Source of the DNA: Bacillus niameyensis
GTDB taxonomy: Bacteria > Bacillota > Bacilli > Bacillales > Bacillaceae_C
Direction of reading: 5' to 3'
DNA: 64,000 bases
NCBI RefSeq assembly: GCF_001375535.1
Contig: NZ_LN831197.1
Location: 2,117,953-2,181,952 of the forward strand
Each line of letters starts with the position of its first letter. The first letter of the stretch is position 1. The notes beneath the pieces were generated by a model. That model did not search any database. It was not told the origin of the DNA and saw only the letters and a list, made by a program, of their open reading frames with translations. Position numbers and translations under genes: made by a program. Below, piece by piece: positions 1 through 8,808 of the stretch.

Positions 1-46
1 TGGAACGTACGTTTGCAATCTATTACATGCTAATTTATAACAAAAT

Positions 47-90
47 AAGCCGATTCATCCCACGACTGAAGTCACGGGTGTTCTCGGCTT
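47..90 (+). mobile_element. Degraded IS200/IS605-type right-end hairpin
   Basis: Nested hairpin: outer arms AAGCCGA (47-53) and TCGGCTT (84-90), and an inner imperfect stem around CCCACGACTGAAGTCACGGG. This layout (outer stem, ATTCATCCC-like strand, inner GACT-AGTC stem, TTCTCGGC-like strand) resembles the right end and omega-RNA 3' end of IS200/IS605 elements carrying tnpB. The inner stem has two mismatches, suggesting decay. No transposase or tnpB is visible in the window; it could lie left of base 1. Family call is from memory. Confidence 0.5.
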
Positions 91-148
91 AATCATAAAT
101 ACGATGTTTGTTATTAGTTATTACATATGCTACTAACTTTCCACATCT

Positions 149-589
149 TTAAGTTATTGATTTCCCTTCAAAGTCATAAAAGGCCAATGTCTTTTTATGA
201 TCCGAATCTATTCTAAGTCTTTCAAATAATGACGGCATTAATTCCTTTGCAGTTTGATAATCTACCCACCTCACTTCGCCAATCTCATTATCGGGATCTG
301 AAATATTAATATGACCTCCAATAATTTCAGCAAAAAATGTAATGATTAATGCATGATGTCCTTTCTTCTCGAAAAACATCTCTCTGATGGAATGCAAACC
401 ACTAACTGCTATATGAAACCCTGTTTCTTCTTTCACTTCACGAATGACAGCTTCTTCTAATGTTTCACCTTTCTCCACAGCTCCCCCTGGAAGTCCCCAA
501 TAAAAGGAATCTTCCTTTACATTCTTTACTAGTAATATATTTCCTTTTTCGTCCTGAATGAAAGCTGAAACGACGTCTACTCTTTTCAT
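149..589 (-). CDS. Nudix hydrolase
   Basis: Predicted cytoplasmic Nudix pyrophosphohydrolase (146 aa). The Nudix box is complete: GG-x5-E-x7-REVKEETGF, in the first half of the protein, giving the metal-binding REUXEEXGU core. The family splits nucleoside diphosphates linked to another moiety; the substrate cannot be read here. The start is placed at the ATG at 589 (MKRVDVV) because AAGGAGGATGC sits just upstream; an in-frame start 13 codons earlier at 628 lacks such a site. It stands alone, with the next gene about 145 bp upstream. Family certain, substrate unknown. Confidence 0.88.
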   Translation of the reverse strand: MKRVDVVSAFIQDEKGNILLVKNVKEDSFYWGLPGGAVEKGETLEEAVIREVKEETGFHIAVSGLHSIREMFFEKKGHHALIITFFAEIIGGHINISDPDNEIGEVRWVDYQTAKELMPSLFERLRIDSDHKKTLAFYDFEGKSIT

Positions 590-734
590 AGCATCCTCCT
601 TTATTTTAAATAGACTCTCGGCATTCATCGAGTCAGGTAGTACAAGATCTCTATGAAAGGCTTAAGTTTGTTATGTATACAATGGAATTTTATTATATAG
701 GGCTCCTTTAACGCAAAAAAGTCTTCTTCGCAAG

Positions 735-1280
735 CTATTTTAACTCACTAATGTATTTCCCGATTGGTCGATCATCCCAAATTTGCACTTCTATATACCG
801 TTCGGGGCCTTTATCCCCTTCAGAATTCCATTCTTGAGGTAATCCACATTTATTTATAACTTGGTAAATTTCATCAAGCATATAAACCTGACCACGGTAA
901 AACTTTCCATCATTGTATCTCATCGTTGGAAACAAATCGCCGTATGTAAAACTTATAGTATCCCGATCAAATTCCGTTATTGGTATATGAAGCTCCCTGC
1001 CTTTAGGATACCAGTCTAATAACCACTTACATTCCCCGAATGTCATATAGTGTGGATGGCTTCGTTTAGGCTTTCCACCCTTTTCTATAAATAAATCCCT
1101 AACTTTCAATTCTAGGTCATGCCGAATTTGAAGATAATTAAATGATCGTCTGCTTGCGAATCCCTTCTTCTTCCTCCTTATTTCATTGAGTATTTGCTCT
1201 GCTTCTTCTAGTTCAAGATCAGATAGATTACAAAATGGTCCTGTTGATTCATCAAAGTAATGGTACAAAAAATCTACCAT
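735..1280 (-). CDS. Conserved hypothetical protein
   Basis: Unrecognised 181-aa soluble protein. It is rich in aromatic residues and charge, with a basic stretch (EIRRKKKGFASRR) near residue 40 that might contact nucleic acid or be structural. No signal peptide or membrane segment is visible. The ATG at 1280 is preferred over an upstream GTG at 1292 because AGGTGGGTG precedes the ATG at normal spacing and overlaps the GTG. It lies upstream of the Nudix gene on the same strand, about 145 bp apart, so co-transcription is possible but unproven. Confidence 0.7.
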   Translation of the reverse strand: MVDFLYHYFDESTGPFCNLSDLELEEAEQILNEIRRKKKGFASRRSFNYLQIRHDLELKVRDLFIEKGGKPKRSHPHYMTFGECKWLLDWYPKGRELHIPITEFDRDTISFTYGDLFPTMRYNDGKFYRGQVYMLDEIYQVINKCGLPQEWNSEGDKGPERYIEVQIWDDRPIGKYISELK

Positions 1281-1388
1281 TAGTTCACCCACCTATCGCA
1301 ATATATTATTAGTTGTTCATACTACTAGATTTTGTAAAGCCCGTCTAAATTTCCATTCCGAGCATAAAATGTTTTGGGGGTGAAAAAT

Positions 1389-2552
1389 ATGCGGGAAGCA
1401 ACTATTGATAAGTTACATATTTTTATAACGATGTTTATCATTAGCTTAATTATGAGTGTTCAAGGGCCTATTTTTACTCCTTATGCAGCGATGTTAGGAG
1501 CATCCAGTGTTATGATTGGGATTATACTGAGTGCGTCTCAGTTAGCCAATTTAACCGGAAACTTAATCGTCGGCCCTCTAGTTGATCGCTATGGAAAAAG
1601 ACTCTTCATTATATTGCCGCTCTTTATATCTGGAGTACTCTACATAGCCCACGGATTTACGGAAAACTCAACAGACTTACTAATTTTACGTTCCTTGAAT
1701 GGCTTTGCATTAGCTTTCCTTATGCCAGCTGCTTTAGCCTTAATATCTGGTTATGCCACCAACAGCCGGCATCAAGGGAAAAACATGGCGATTACTGGCA
1801 TGCTTGGTATGGTTGCCAATATTGTCGCACCCCTGATTGGTGGAAAATTGGGAGCCACAGTTGGATATGCCGAAACGTATATGATTATTGGGACTGCTTT
1901 AATATTTATTGCTGTTTACACAATCAGTTTCTTGAGAGATCGGCAAATGGTTGTCGTAAAAAACAATCGTTCAAAAACGCTTAGCCTTTTAAGTGTGTTA
2001 AAAAACCATCAATTACAACTTGTTTATTTAACGGGTTTTGCCGTTATGTACATTCACGGTGTCATCATATACGAAGTTCCTTTTTTAACAGTGGAACATG
2101 GGGTTTCTACGATGAACACTGGACAGTTATTTAGCTTTATGGCGATTGGTACATTTTTATCATTATCGTTATTTTTCATTCATCGTTTTGATCCAATCAA
2201 ACGAATGATGTTTGGGCTGTTTAGTCTATGTATCAGCTTAAGTGCCCTTTTTAATGGATTACTTGAATTGCCTTTATTTCTTTTTCTCATGGGTGTCTGC
2301 TTCGGTGTCATTATGCCCGCAGCAGCAACAGCTGTTACCGGAGCAATTACACGTGAAGGCCATGGTCGAGCTTTTGGTATAATGTCCGCTGTTTACTCTC
2401 TTGGAATGATTATCAGTTCCTTTGTTACTTCTGTCATTCGAACAATCATTTCTCCATATTTTATCGCCTTTTTAATAGGAATGTTAGTCTTAACTTTGAT
2501 AGGTTATTTAAAATTTCGTACACAAGAATCTGTTGAGTCAAAGGTATATTAG
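1389..2552 (+). CDS. Major facilitator superfamily transporter
   Basis: Integral membrane transporter, 387 aa, with about twelve hydrophobic segments, the usual MFS size. The loop after TM2 carries GPLVDRYGKR, a good match to MFS motif A (G-x3-D-R-x-G-R/K), and the TM5 region has the GMLGMVANIVAPLIGG glycine/proline pattern (motif C-like) typical of drug:H+ antiporters. Substrate is unknown; an exporter is the likelier reading. The start is the ATG at 1389, preceded by GGGGGTG; a TTG at 1374 is in frame but overlaps that site. Monocistronic, divergent from the gene to the left. Confidence 0.88.
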   Translation: MREATIDKLHIFITMFIISLIMSVQGPIFTPYAAMLGASSVMIGIILSASQLANLTGNLIVGPLVDRYGKRLFIILPLFISGVLYIAHGFTENSTDLLILRSLNGFALAFLMPAALALISGYATNSRHQGKNMAITGMLGMVANIVAPLIGGKLGATVGYAETYMIIGTALIFIAVYTISFLRDRQMVVVKNNRSKTLSLLSVLKNHQLQLVYLTGFAVMYIHGVIIYEVPFLTVEHGVSTMNTGQLFSFMAIGTFLSLSLFFIHRFDPIKRMMFGLFSLCISLSALFNGLLELPLFLFLMGVCFGVIMPAAATAVTGAITREGHGRAFGIMSAVYSLGMIISSFVTSVIRTIISPYFIAFLIGMLVLTLIGYLKFRTQESVESKVY

Positions 2553-2574
2553 AAGTGAGCAGGCATGAAGTGTA

Positions 2575-2931
2575 TTACTCCTGCTTGAAGGACTGAAAAA
2601 CCTCATCAGGATCTCGTTGCAGTAAATAACGAAAGAAAAATACTCCTTGATCTTTTCCTAAAAAAAGATCACTTAACGTTTGAGATGAATCCACTAAGAA
2701 TTTTGCCTTTTCCCACTGTTGGGCTAAAACAACCAAAGGTGGGCGGTTGAAATCTTCATATAGCACCCATGTTGCTTTACCACCATAAATGGAAGGCAAA
2801 TAATGAATTTCCTTTACCTGCTTTACGAGTTCTTCCAATGTGAAAGTAGCGGGGATCTCTATTACTTTTTCATTTGGAGCATAGACATCATCCCCCATCG
2901 CCACACTGTCTCTTATTAATCGAATTTTCAT
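2575..2931 (-). CDS. Conserved hypothetical protein
   Basis: Unrecognised 118-aa soluble protein beginning MKIRLIRDSV. It contains a 'FTLEELVKQV' helix and a tryptophan-rich middle, with no export signal. The start at 2931 is chosen because GGGAGAGGTG lies just upstream; the longer in-frame version to 2982 has a poor context. It ends just past the converging MFS gene and lies 61 bp from the DJ-1 family gene, with which it may share a transcript. No function is proposed. Confidence 0.65.
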   Translation of the reverse strand: MKIRLIRDSVAMGDDVYAPNEKVIEIPATFTLEELVKQVKEIHYLPSIYGGKATWVLYEDFNRPPLVVLAQQWEKAKFLVDSSQTLSDLFLGKDQGVFFFRYLLQRDPDEVFQSFKQE

Positions 2932-2992
2932 AGGCACCTCTCCCGTTAAAATAAGTGCTAGGTATGAATGTTTCCCTAGCACTTTATTAGTC

Positions 2993-3547
2993 TTATTTAT
3001 TTAATAAACGGATAAATTCACGCATAAAGCCCGGCAAATCTGGCCAAGCATGACCGGAAACAAGATTTTCATGGACATGCAAGTGTTCGTCAATATACTT
3101 TGCCCCACATGCTTCTACATCAGGTTTACAGGCAATATAGGCTGTATACTCCCTTCCTTTCACAACATCAGGCACAACAGAAAGTACTTGAGCAGCATGG
3201 CAGATCGCACCTACAGGCTTATTCTCTTCAAAGAAATGTTTCACAATATGAGGGACAGCTTTATCCAATCGAATATATTCTGGCGCACGGCCGCCTGGTA
3301 TGATCAACCCATCGTATTCAGAAGGATCGACATCGGCAAAAGCTATATGAGAATCTAAGCCATATGCTGGCTTTTCCACATATGTTTCTGTTCCATCGAT
3401 GAAATCGTGAGTAACCGTATATAACTTTTTTACAGAAGGTGAAGCAATTGTAGTTTCAAAACCTTCTTCTAAACAGCGATAATAAGGATAAAACACTTCT
3501 AGTGCTTCGACGGCATCACCGGTAATGATTAATACTTTTTTACTCAT
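2993..3547 (-). CDS. DJ-1/PfpI family protein
   Basis: Cytoplasmic 184-aa protein of the class-I glutamine-amidotransferase-like DJ-1/PfpI superfamily. The nucleophile elbow is visible as VGAICHAAQ (Cys followed by His), with the GLIIPGGRAPEYIR strand-loop upstream and a GHAWPDLP segment near the end. Members act as glyoxalases/deglycases, chaperones or peptidases; which one applies here is not readable. The start at 3547 (MSKKVLI) follows GGAGGT at good spacing; two upstream in-frame ATGs sit inside or next to that site. Confidence 0.85.
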   Translation of the reverse strand: MSKKVLIITGDAVEALEVFYPYYRCLEEGFETTIASPSVKKLYTVTHDFIDGTETYVEKPAYGLDSHIAFADVDPSEYDGLIIPGGRAPEYIRLDKAVPHIVKHFFEENKPVGAICHAAQVLSVVPDVVKGREYTAYIACKPDVEACGAKYIDEHLHVHENLVSGHAWPDLPGFMREFIRLLNK

Positions 3548-3922
3548 GAACATACCTCCGATTTCCATATTAGTCGTTCCAGATTTGTGTTTTCAGTTAC
3601 TGTTCTTGGACATGGATAACTTTCGACATTTGTCTGGAAAAAACCTTTTTGAAGTATAAACACATCGAAAATAGTGTTTGTACGGGAGAATTGTAATGCG
3701 AGTAGGACTATATATTAGCATTTATATTGTTTCACGCTCTTTGTTTTTCCACCAATATCGAGCCCACTAATCCTTCCTCTTCTTATCAATCCTTTTTTAA
3801 ATCATAGGGCTACTAGCCTTTTCGGAATAAGATTCTGAATGGATATAGATCTTGCAAGGGAATAATAAGATATTGATAGTTAATGAATATTCAACACAAC
3901 GCAGGGCGTGCTAGCTTATAGC
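3548..3922. other. Intergenic region, 375 bp
   Basis: AT-rich stretch between the DJ-1 gene and the 3' end of the sugar isomerase gene. I found no open frame with a ribosome binding site. The right end holds the isomerase hairpin terminator; the left part should hold the DJ-1 promoter, but no clear -35/-10 pair stands out. Confidence 0.5.
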
Positions 3923-3933
3923 TTAACGCCCTG
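3902..3933 (-). terminator. Hairpin overlapping the isomerase stop codon
   Basis: Perfect 8-bp arms CAGGGCGT (3902-3909) and ACGCCCTG (3926-3933). On the minus strand the stem starts in the last codons of the isomerase gene and includes its stop. The T-run is weak, so it may be a modest terminator or an mRNA 3'-end stabiliser. Confidence 0.55.
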
Positions 3934-4750
3934 TATTTAATATAACATCCAAATGACGTGCTGTAATATCAGCTAACGTCTGAGGACTTAATGGATAAGG
4001 AGATAGCTCTGCTGTTAAAGTATCCTTATAACCAATTTCTTTTAACGCATCTATGACTGCAGGCCAATTGGCATCACCGTCCAATAACGGAACAAACCCC
4101 GCTCCATTTCCAATACTTGTGCGAAAATCCTTTACATGTATTTTAAAAACTCTTTTTCCTAAAAGGCGGATCCATTGCTCTGGATAGCCATACTGCAAAA
4201 TATTCCCTATATCAAAATAGGCTCCAACATAGCTTGATTGTAACTCATCAATATACCTAACCATTTCAAGTGGCGACAATAAAAATTTATTCCAAACATT
4301 TTCAATACCAATTTTTACATTATATTTTTCGGCAGTTGGAATGATTTCCTTAATAGATGCCTGGCTTCTCTCATAACATTCATCGTAAGCTACTTGTTCG
4401 GATACTATTCCAGGTATAATGAGGATTGTATCCATGTCTATAATACTAGCAATTTCCAGCATCTTTTCGACAACACGGATTCCTTGCTGCCGTATATGTT
4501 CATCTGGTGAAGATAGAGGATATTTCCAAAGCAAAGCTGTTGATAAACTTCGAAGCTGTATACTATTTTGGGAGGCGAGCGTTTTTATTTTTAACGCTTC
4601 TTCCTTTGTCGTTGCCACTGTCAAGCCAATATTGCCAACGTCACTGAGATTGAGTTCGACTGCATCGAAACCTGCATCTCTACTATATTCAAATACTTTC
4701 TCCAGCGGTGTCTGACTTGGATAACACCACTGATTAATACCTTTTAGCAT
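3923..4750 (-). CDS. Sugar phosphate isomerase/epimerase (xylose isomerase-like TIM barrel)
   Basis: 275-aa cytoplasmic TIM-barrel protein of the AP-endonuclease-2/IolE-like superfamily. Metal-ligand segments appear in order: KIGIENVWNKF (Glu), GAYFDIGNIL (Asp), FKIHVKDFR (His) and LTAELSPYP (Glu near the end). Such enzymes isomerise, epimerise or dehydrate keto-sugars. It follows the Gfo/Idh/MocA oxidoreductase gene by 98 bp on the same strand, the classic pairing in inositol and rare-sugar catabolism. The start has AGGAGGTTGTTGA upstream. Exact substrate unknown. Confidence 0.85.
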   Translation of the reverse strand: MLKGINQWCYPSQTPLEKVFEYSRDAGFDAVELNLSDVGNIGLTVATTKEEALKIKTLASQNSIQLRSLSTALLWKYPLSSPDEHIRQQGIRVVEKMLEIASIIDMDTILIIPGIVSEQVAYDECYERSQASIKEIIPTAEKYNVKIGIENVWNKFLLSPLEMVRYIDELQSSYVGAYFDIGNILQYGYPEQWIRLLGKRVFKIHVKDFRTSIGNGAGFVPLLDGDANWPAVIDALKEIGYKDTLTAELSPYPLSPQTLADITARHLDVILNTGR

Positions 4751-4848
4751 TCAACAACCTCCTAACTAACTTAGCCAAACCCATCGGGATTCCTATCTAA
4801 TATATATTCCTTCTCACATGTTGTATGCGGAATCCCAATTATTTTATA

Positions 4849-6162
4849 TTATATATTTACCACTTTATTTTCTTCATTTGCTTGATCTGCCGCAAAGATA
4901 ATTAAATGACCATTAATAGAATCTTCCAAAGAAGTAGTCGATATGGATGGTTCATTTCCCTTCATAACATGAACAAAATCTGCTACTAGGAGTAAATCCC
5001 CTCCCCCATGCATATTATTGGATACATTGATGTATACTTTCTCTGTTTTATACGCATGACCTTTACGTGGATCTGGGTGACGAATAGTAAAATATCCATC
5101 TTCCAAACATCCTTGAATTTCGCCTTTTGTTCCAATGATATGGATCGTTCTACAAGCTTTCGCACTTCCTCCAACCAAGTTATGCGCAGCTGTTGCCCCA
5201 TTTTCAAATTCAATTATGACAGACTGATGATCAACGACATCATTATCACAGTGCCATACACACCGACCATATGGATTATCTGTTTTTAAAGATTCTATTT
5301 TTTCTTCCACGGTTGGATCAGGTCCTAGATGTTGGATGCTTCTCCAAGCATACCAGCCCCACTTATCTTGCTCGATATAGTTTTTCCTAGCAGAGTATGG
5401 ACAATCGGACTCAATTTCGCAATCTACTAAACAACGTTTTCCTGCCCCTTCTGGAGCTTTTTCCGGATGAAAATGCATCAGACTACCAAAACTTGAAACT
5501 CTCTTTGGATTAACTCCACTCATTAACCAAGCAATAATATCTAAGTCATGGCAGCATTTAGCCAATAACATGGAAGATTTACAGTTTTCCTTACTGTTCC
5601 ATTTTCCTCTTACAAATGAAACCGCCATATGGTCGTATCCTACATTTTCCGCGGTTTGAATATTTATAATTTCACCTATTAATCCATCTAACACTCTTCT
5701 TTTTATTTCCGTATAAAATGGAGCATAACGCAGAACATGACAGATCATTACTTTTCTACCATAAAAGGAAGCGATTTCATTTAATTTTAAAATTTCCTTC
5801 TCTGTTGTACCAATCGGTTTTTCCAATAGCACATCATAACCTGCCTTTAAAATGGGGATTGTTGTTTGAACATGAATTTCATCCATAGTTCCGTTGATAA
5901 CAGCATCAGCGAATTTCGGTCTATGAACAAATGTGTCAATAGATTCAAAGCAGTTATCTTTAGGTACATTAAATCTTTCAGCAGCATTTTTTCTTCTTAA
6001 TGGATCAGGCTCCACAATTCCTACTATTTGCAATTCCTTCGGATTTTCCACAGCAAAAGTTGAATAGACGTTAGTTCTGTTTCCAGCTCCAACAATAACT
6101 GCTTTGATCGGGCCTGTTTTATTTTCCGATTCTTGACTAGTTATTTCAGCTGTATTAAACAT
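4849..6162 (-). CDS. Gfo/Idh/MocA family oxidoreductase
   Basis: 437-aa NAD(P)-dependent sugar dehydrogenase-type enzyme. The N-terminus has a Rossmann nucleotide-binding turn (AVIVGAGNRTNVYS); EKPIGTT near residue 115 is the characteristic family motif with the catalytic Lys. The C-terminal half carries the substrate-binding fold and a cysteine-containing DCEIESDCPYSARK insertion, seen in a subset of the family. Genetic context (isomerase downstream, peptidase C26-like hydrolase upstream) suggests a small sugar-derivative catabolic cluster. AGGGAAAT precedes the start. Substrate not identifiable. Confidence 0.87.
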   Translation of the reverse strand: MFNTAEITSQESENKTGPIKAVIVGAGNRTNVYSTFAVENPKELQIVGIVEPDPLRRKNAAERFNVPKDNCFESIDTFVHRPKFADAVINGTMDEIHVQTTIPILKAGYDVLLEKPIGTTEKEILKLNEIASFYGRKVMICHVLRYAPFYTEIKRRVLDGLIGEIINIQTAENVGYDHMAVSFVRGKWNSKENCKSSMLLAKCCHDLDIIAWLMSGVNPKRVSSFGSLMHFHPEKAPEGAGKRCLVDCEIESDCPYSARKNYIEQDKWGWYAWRSIQHLGPDPTVEEKIESLKTDNPYGRCVWHCDNDVVDHQSVIIEFENGATAAHNLVGGSAKACRTIHIIGTKGEIQGCLEDGYFTIRHPDPRKGHAYKTEKVYINVSNNMHGGGDLLLVADFVHVMKGNEPSISTTSLEDSINGHLIIFAADQANEENKVVNI

Positions 6163-6230
6163 ATTTCCCTACCATCTCCCTATTTAACTATAATCCTCGT
6201 ACCCTTTAACTAGATGATAATCGAACATGG

Positions 6231-6249
6231 ATTCAAGGAAACCTTGAAT
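6231..6249. repeat. Short perfect inverted repeat upstream of the oxidoreductase
   Basis: ATTCAAGG AAA CCTTGAAT, an 8-bp perfect dyad about 70-90 bp upstream of the Gfo/Idh/MocA gene start. It could be an operator or a small hairpin in the leader. No T-run follows on either strand, which speaks against a terminator. Confidence 0.35.
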
Positions 6250-6305
6250 TCACTATGTCTCTTAAATGATATTTCACCATACAATTTAATAGTATCTATT
6301 TATTA

Positions 6306-7010
6306 TCATTTCACACATGCTTGAACAAATTTTTTAAATAAACGTATAGAAACACCATCTTCACTTTCAACTAGTTCTTCTGGATGCCATTGAACTCCTA
6401 CAACAAAATGGTGAATCTTACTTTCGATTGCTTCAATAATTCCATCACTTGCAACACCTGATACGATAAGTGGTTTTGGTACATCTTTAACTGCTTGATG
6501 ATGAAACGAATTCACTTTAATTCTCTCAGCCTGGGCTATGGAGTGCAAAATCGTATCGTTTTCCACTTGAACAAAGTGAGACCGATGACTTTTCGTTGCT
6601 ATTTGACTATGTTGGAGCAACACTTCATCTTGTTGAGTATAAATATCTTGATACATATTTCCACCCATAGCAATATTTAGTATTTGTATACCTCGGCAAA
6701 TCCCTAAAATTGGTTTATTTACTGCTAGCATCTCATGAATAAGCACCATTTCAACTGAATCGCGCAACGGAGAAATCTCTCCAAGCCCTGGGTGCGGTTC
6801 TTCACCGAATAAAGTTGGATCGATATCCCCACCTCCACTTAATAACAATCCGTCTAATTTTTGAACGAGCTTAGAAACATCATCTTCAATGCTGGCTGGT
6901 ACAATGAGCGGTATACCGCCAGCGCGCACGATAGCGTTTACATACGCCCTATTAAGTACATACTTGCTCTCTTGTTCGATATGAGACGTAATACCAATAA
7001 TTGGCTTCAT
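6306..7010 (-). CDS. Gamma-glutamyl-gamma-aminobutyrate hydrolase family protein (peptidase C26)
   Basis: 234-aa class-I glutamine-amidotransferase-fold hydrolase resembling PuuD. Visible hallmarks: GLLLSGGGDIDP, the nucleophile elbow ILGICRGIQILN (Cys about residue 104), a SFHHQAV segment and the catalytic HPEE in GVQWHPEELVES. Family members cleave gamma-glutamyl amides such as gamma-glutamyl-GABA. No other putrescine-pathway gene is adjacent, so the substrate may differ; it lies 143 bp upstream of the oxidoreductase gene on the same strand. GAGGGATATAC precedes the ATG. Confidence 0.85.
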   Translation of the reverse strand: MKPIIGITSHIEQESKYVLNRAYVNAIVRAGGIPLIVPASIEDDVSKLVQKLDGLLLSGGGDIDPTLFGEEPHPGLGEISPLRDSVEMVLIHEMLAVNKPILGICRGIQILNIAMGGNMYQDIYTQQDEVLLQHSQIATKSHRSHFVQVENDTILHSIAQAERIKVNSFHHQAVKDVPKPLIVSGVASDGIIEAIESKIHHFVVGVQWHPEELVESEDGVSIRLFKKFVQACVK

Positions 7011-7142
7011 GTATATCCCTCACTATAGAGTAGAATTTTTTTCTAGATTTGGATTTATTTTAGCATGTTCACTACACAGTTAGTAGTTTTAATTTTCAAA
7101 TATATCTAGGAAAAAATAAAAAAACAGCAACCTACACTTTTT

Positions 7143-7191
7143 AAAAAAAGACCTGTCTCCCAGCGTAAAGTTTTACAACACTAGGAGACAG
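7143..7191 (-). terminator. Rho-independent terminator of the yoxD-like gene
   Basis: On the minus strand CTGTCTCC (7184-7191 read in reverse) pairs with GGAGACAG at 7153-7160, with an inner GTAAA/TTTAC pairing, followed by GTCTTTTTTT. It sits directly downstream of the short-chain dehydrogenase gene. Confidence 0.75.
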
Positions 7192-7275
7192 AACTTTTTG
7201 GAAGGCTATTTTCAGGTAATATCTTTTTAAAAAATACGAAACAATGGTTATTTCGGTATCTGGTATTTTATCTAA

Positions 7276-8001
7276 TTAAAACGGATTTGTCGCTAGAAGC
7301 CCTGCTGTTTTCACATAGATTCGAGGATGCAATTTTAACTGTGAAACAATAAACTCTGCTATATCCTCAGGTTGCATATATTTTTCTTCATTGTTTTCAG
7401 CAATTAAGTTCGTGTTAATTGCTAGCTCTGTCGCAACTGTACTTGGCGTTAAGGATGTAACACGAATGTTATTTCTTCGAACCTCTTGGGCCAATGATTC
7501 TGTCATGCCAATTAATCCGAATTTAGAAGCACTGTAAGCACTAGATGTGGCAGCACCATTCAGTCCATTTGTGGATGAGATATTAATGATATCTCCCTTA
7601 TTTTTCTCAATTAATTGTGGCAAGACAGCTCGTGTCATATAATACGGGCCCATCAAATTAACATCGATTGTTCTCTTCCATTCCTCAGGGTCCATTTCTA
7701 ATAACGATTCAAATTTTCCGATTCCCGCATTATTAATAAGAATATCTGCTGGACCTAATTCGCTAGTCAATTTACTAACTGCTTTTTCCACTTCTTCCCG
7801 AGACGCGATATCTACCGAAGCATAGGCAGCTTTAACTCCAAGACCTTCAACTTCTCTCGCGACCCCTTGCAGATCTGCCTCAGTTCTAGCAAGTAAACCG
7901 ACGTTTACTCCTTCACTAGCCAAAGCAAGAGCTACGGCCTTCCCAATTCCTTTTCCAGCACCTGTAACAAGTGCAACTTTTCCTTTTAATGATTGTGCCA
8001 A
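7276..8001 (-). CDS. yoxD: YoxD-like short-chain dehydrogenase (3-ketoacyl-ACP reductase family)
   Basis: 241-aa NAD(P)-dependent short-chain dehydrogenase. Motifs in order: TGAGKGIG cofactor loop, [14 protein letters not shown] with the catalytic Ser, and YSASK (catalytic Tyr and Lys). The C-terminal [15 protein letters not shown] and [14 protein letters not shown] stretches closely resemble Bacillus subtilis YoxD as I remember it; its physiological substrate is not well defined. The start is taken as TTG at 8001 (MAQSLKGK) because AAGGAG lies nine bases upstream; an in-frame TTG three codons earlier abuts that site. Confidence 0.85.
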   Translation of the reverse strand: MAQSLKGKVALVTGAGKGIGKAVALALASEGVNVGLLARTEADLQGVAREVEGLGVKAAYASVDIASREEVEKAVSKLTSELGPADILINNAGIGKFESLLEMDPEEWKRTIDVNLMGPYYMTRAVLPQLIEKNKGDIINISSTNGLNGAATSSAYSASKFGLIGMTESLAQEVRRNNIRVTSLTPSTVATELAINTNLIAENNEEKYMQPEDIAEFIVSQLKLHPRIYVKTAGLLATNPF

Positions 8002-8085
8002 TCTTAACAACTCCTTCTAAATTTCCTATTTATCATAAGTACATTCTTCTAATATTATGCTGGAAGTAACAAGCTCTCATATCTT

Positions 8086-8682
8086 CTACTTTTCATCAGC
8101 ATTTAAAAACTCAACAATCTCTCTAACCCTATATTCTGTTAATTCCCCCGAATTATCAAACACCATAATGTCTGATTCTTTAAGATCCCAAGCAACATCA
8201 GGTATCGTTAAGCTTTTTTCATAAGCAGCCCAATTGTCTAGTTTCCATTGATCACGATCCATTGCATTCCGCTCGATAATCCGCTGTTTTTGAAGCTCCG
8301 TATCTTTTACAGTAATAAATAGGACCTTTACGCTAACCTGTTCTCTAACAAGGCCAAACTGCGCTAATTTTCGATCGAGCCAATCTTTCGTTTTTATTTC
8401 CTTTGTATATGGCCCAATTAACATTGTATCTAATCCTAACGCAGCATTTTCCATTGCAATATTCATCGTCACATCATACTCTAAATCCCGACAATGTTCT
8501 TTATAATAAACCGAATCCCGATCATTCGGATCATATCCAGTCCCTTTCAAATACTGCTCACTAAACTTTCCCCCAACAGTATCTTTATCTAAGTATACGG
8601 CAGGTATATATTTATGTATTTCTTTAGAAATCGTTGTCTTTCCTGTTCCAGCAACTCCACTAACAAAAATTACTTTTGGCAA
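8086..8682 (-). CDS. P-loop ATP-binding protein (AAA/nucleoside-kinase-like)
   Basis: 198-aa soluble protein with an N-terminal Walker A loop, GVAGTGKTT, at about residues 9-17, followed by a long helical region with conserved acidic/basic residues (LDKDTVGGK; QRIIERNAMDRDQW, resembling a kinase lid). This is the look of small-molecule kinases such as gluconate- or chloramphenicol-kinase-like proteins; substrate unknown. The start is TTG at 8682 because AAGGGAG is correctly spaced from it, whereas an ATG at 8691 directly abuts the site. About 85 bp upstream of yoxD on the same strand. Confidence 0.78.
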   Translation of the reverse strand: MPKVIFVSGVAGTGKTTISKEIHKYIPAVYLDKDTVGGKFSEQYLKGTGYDPNDRDSVYYKEHCRDLEYDVTMNIAMENAALGLDTMLIGPYTKEIKTKDWLDRKLAQFGLVREQVSVKVLFITVKDTELQKQRIIERNAMDRDQWKLDNWAAYEKSLTIPDVAWDLKESDIMVFDNSGELTEYRVREIVEFLNADEK

Positions 8683-8808
8683 AAAAATCATCTCCCTTTT
8701 TACCCCATTTTTTTCAATTGGACCAGCTATTAAGCTCTGGCAGAATTGATATTAGCATACCTTACAACTGATTTAATTGTATATAAAAAACATGCGGGGC
8801 AGTGATGA

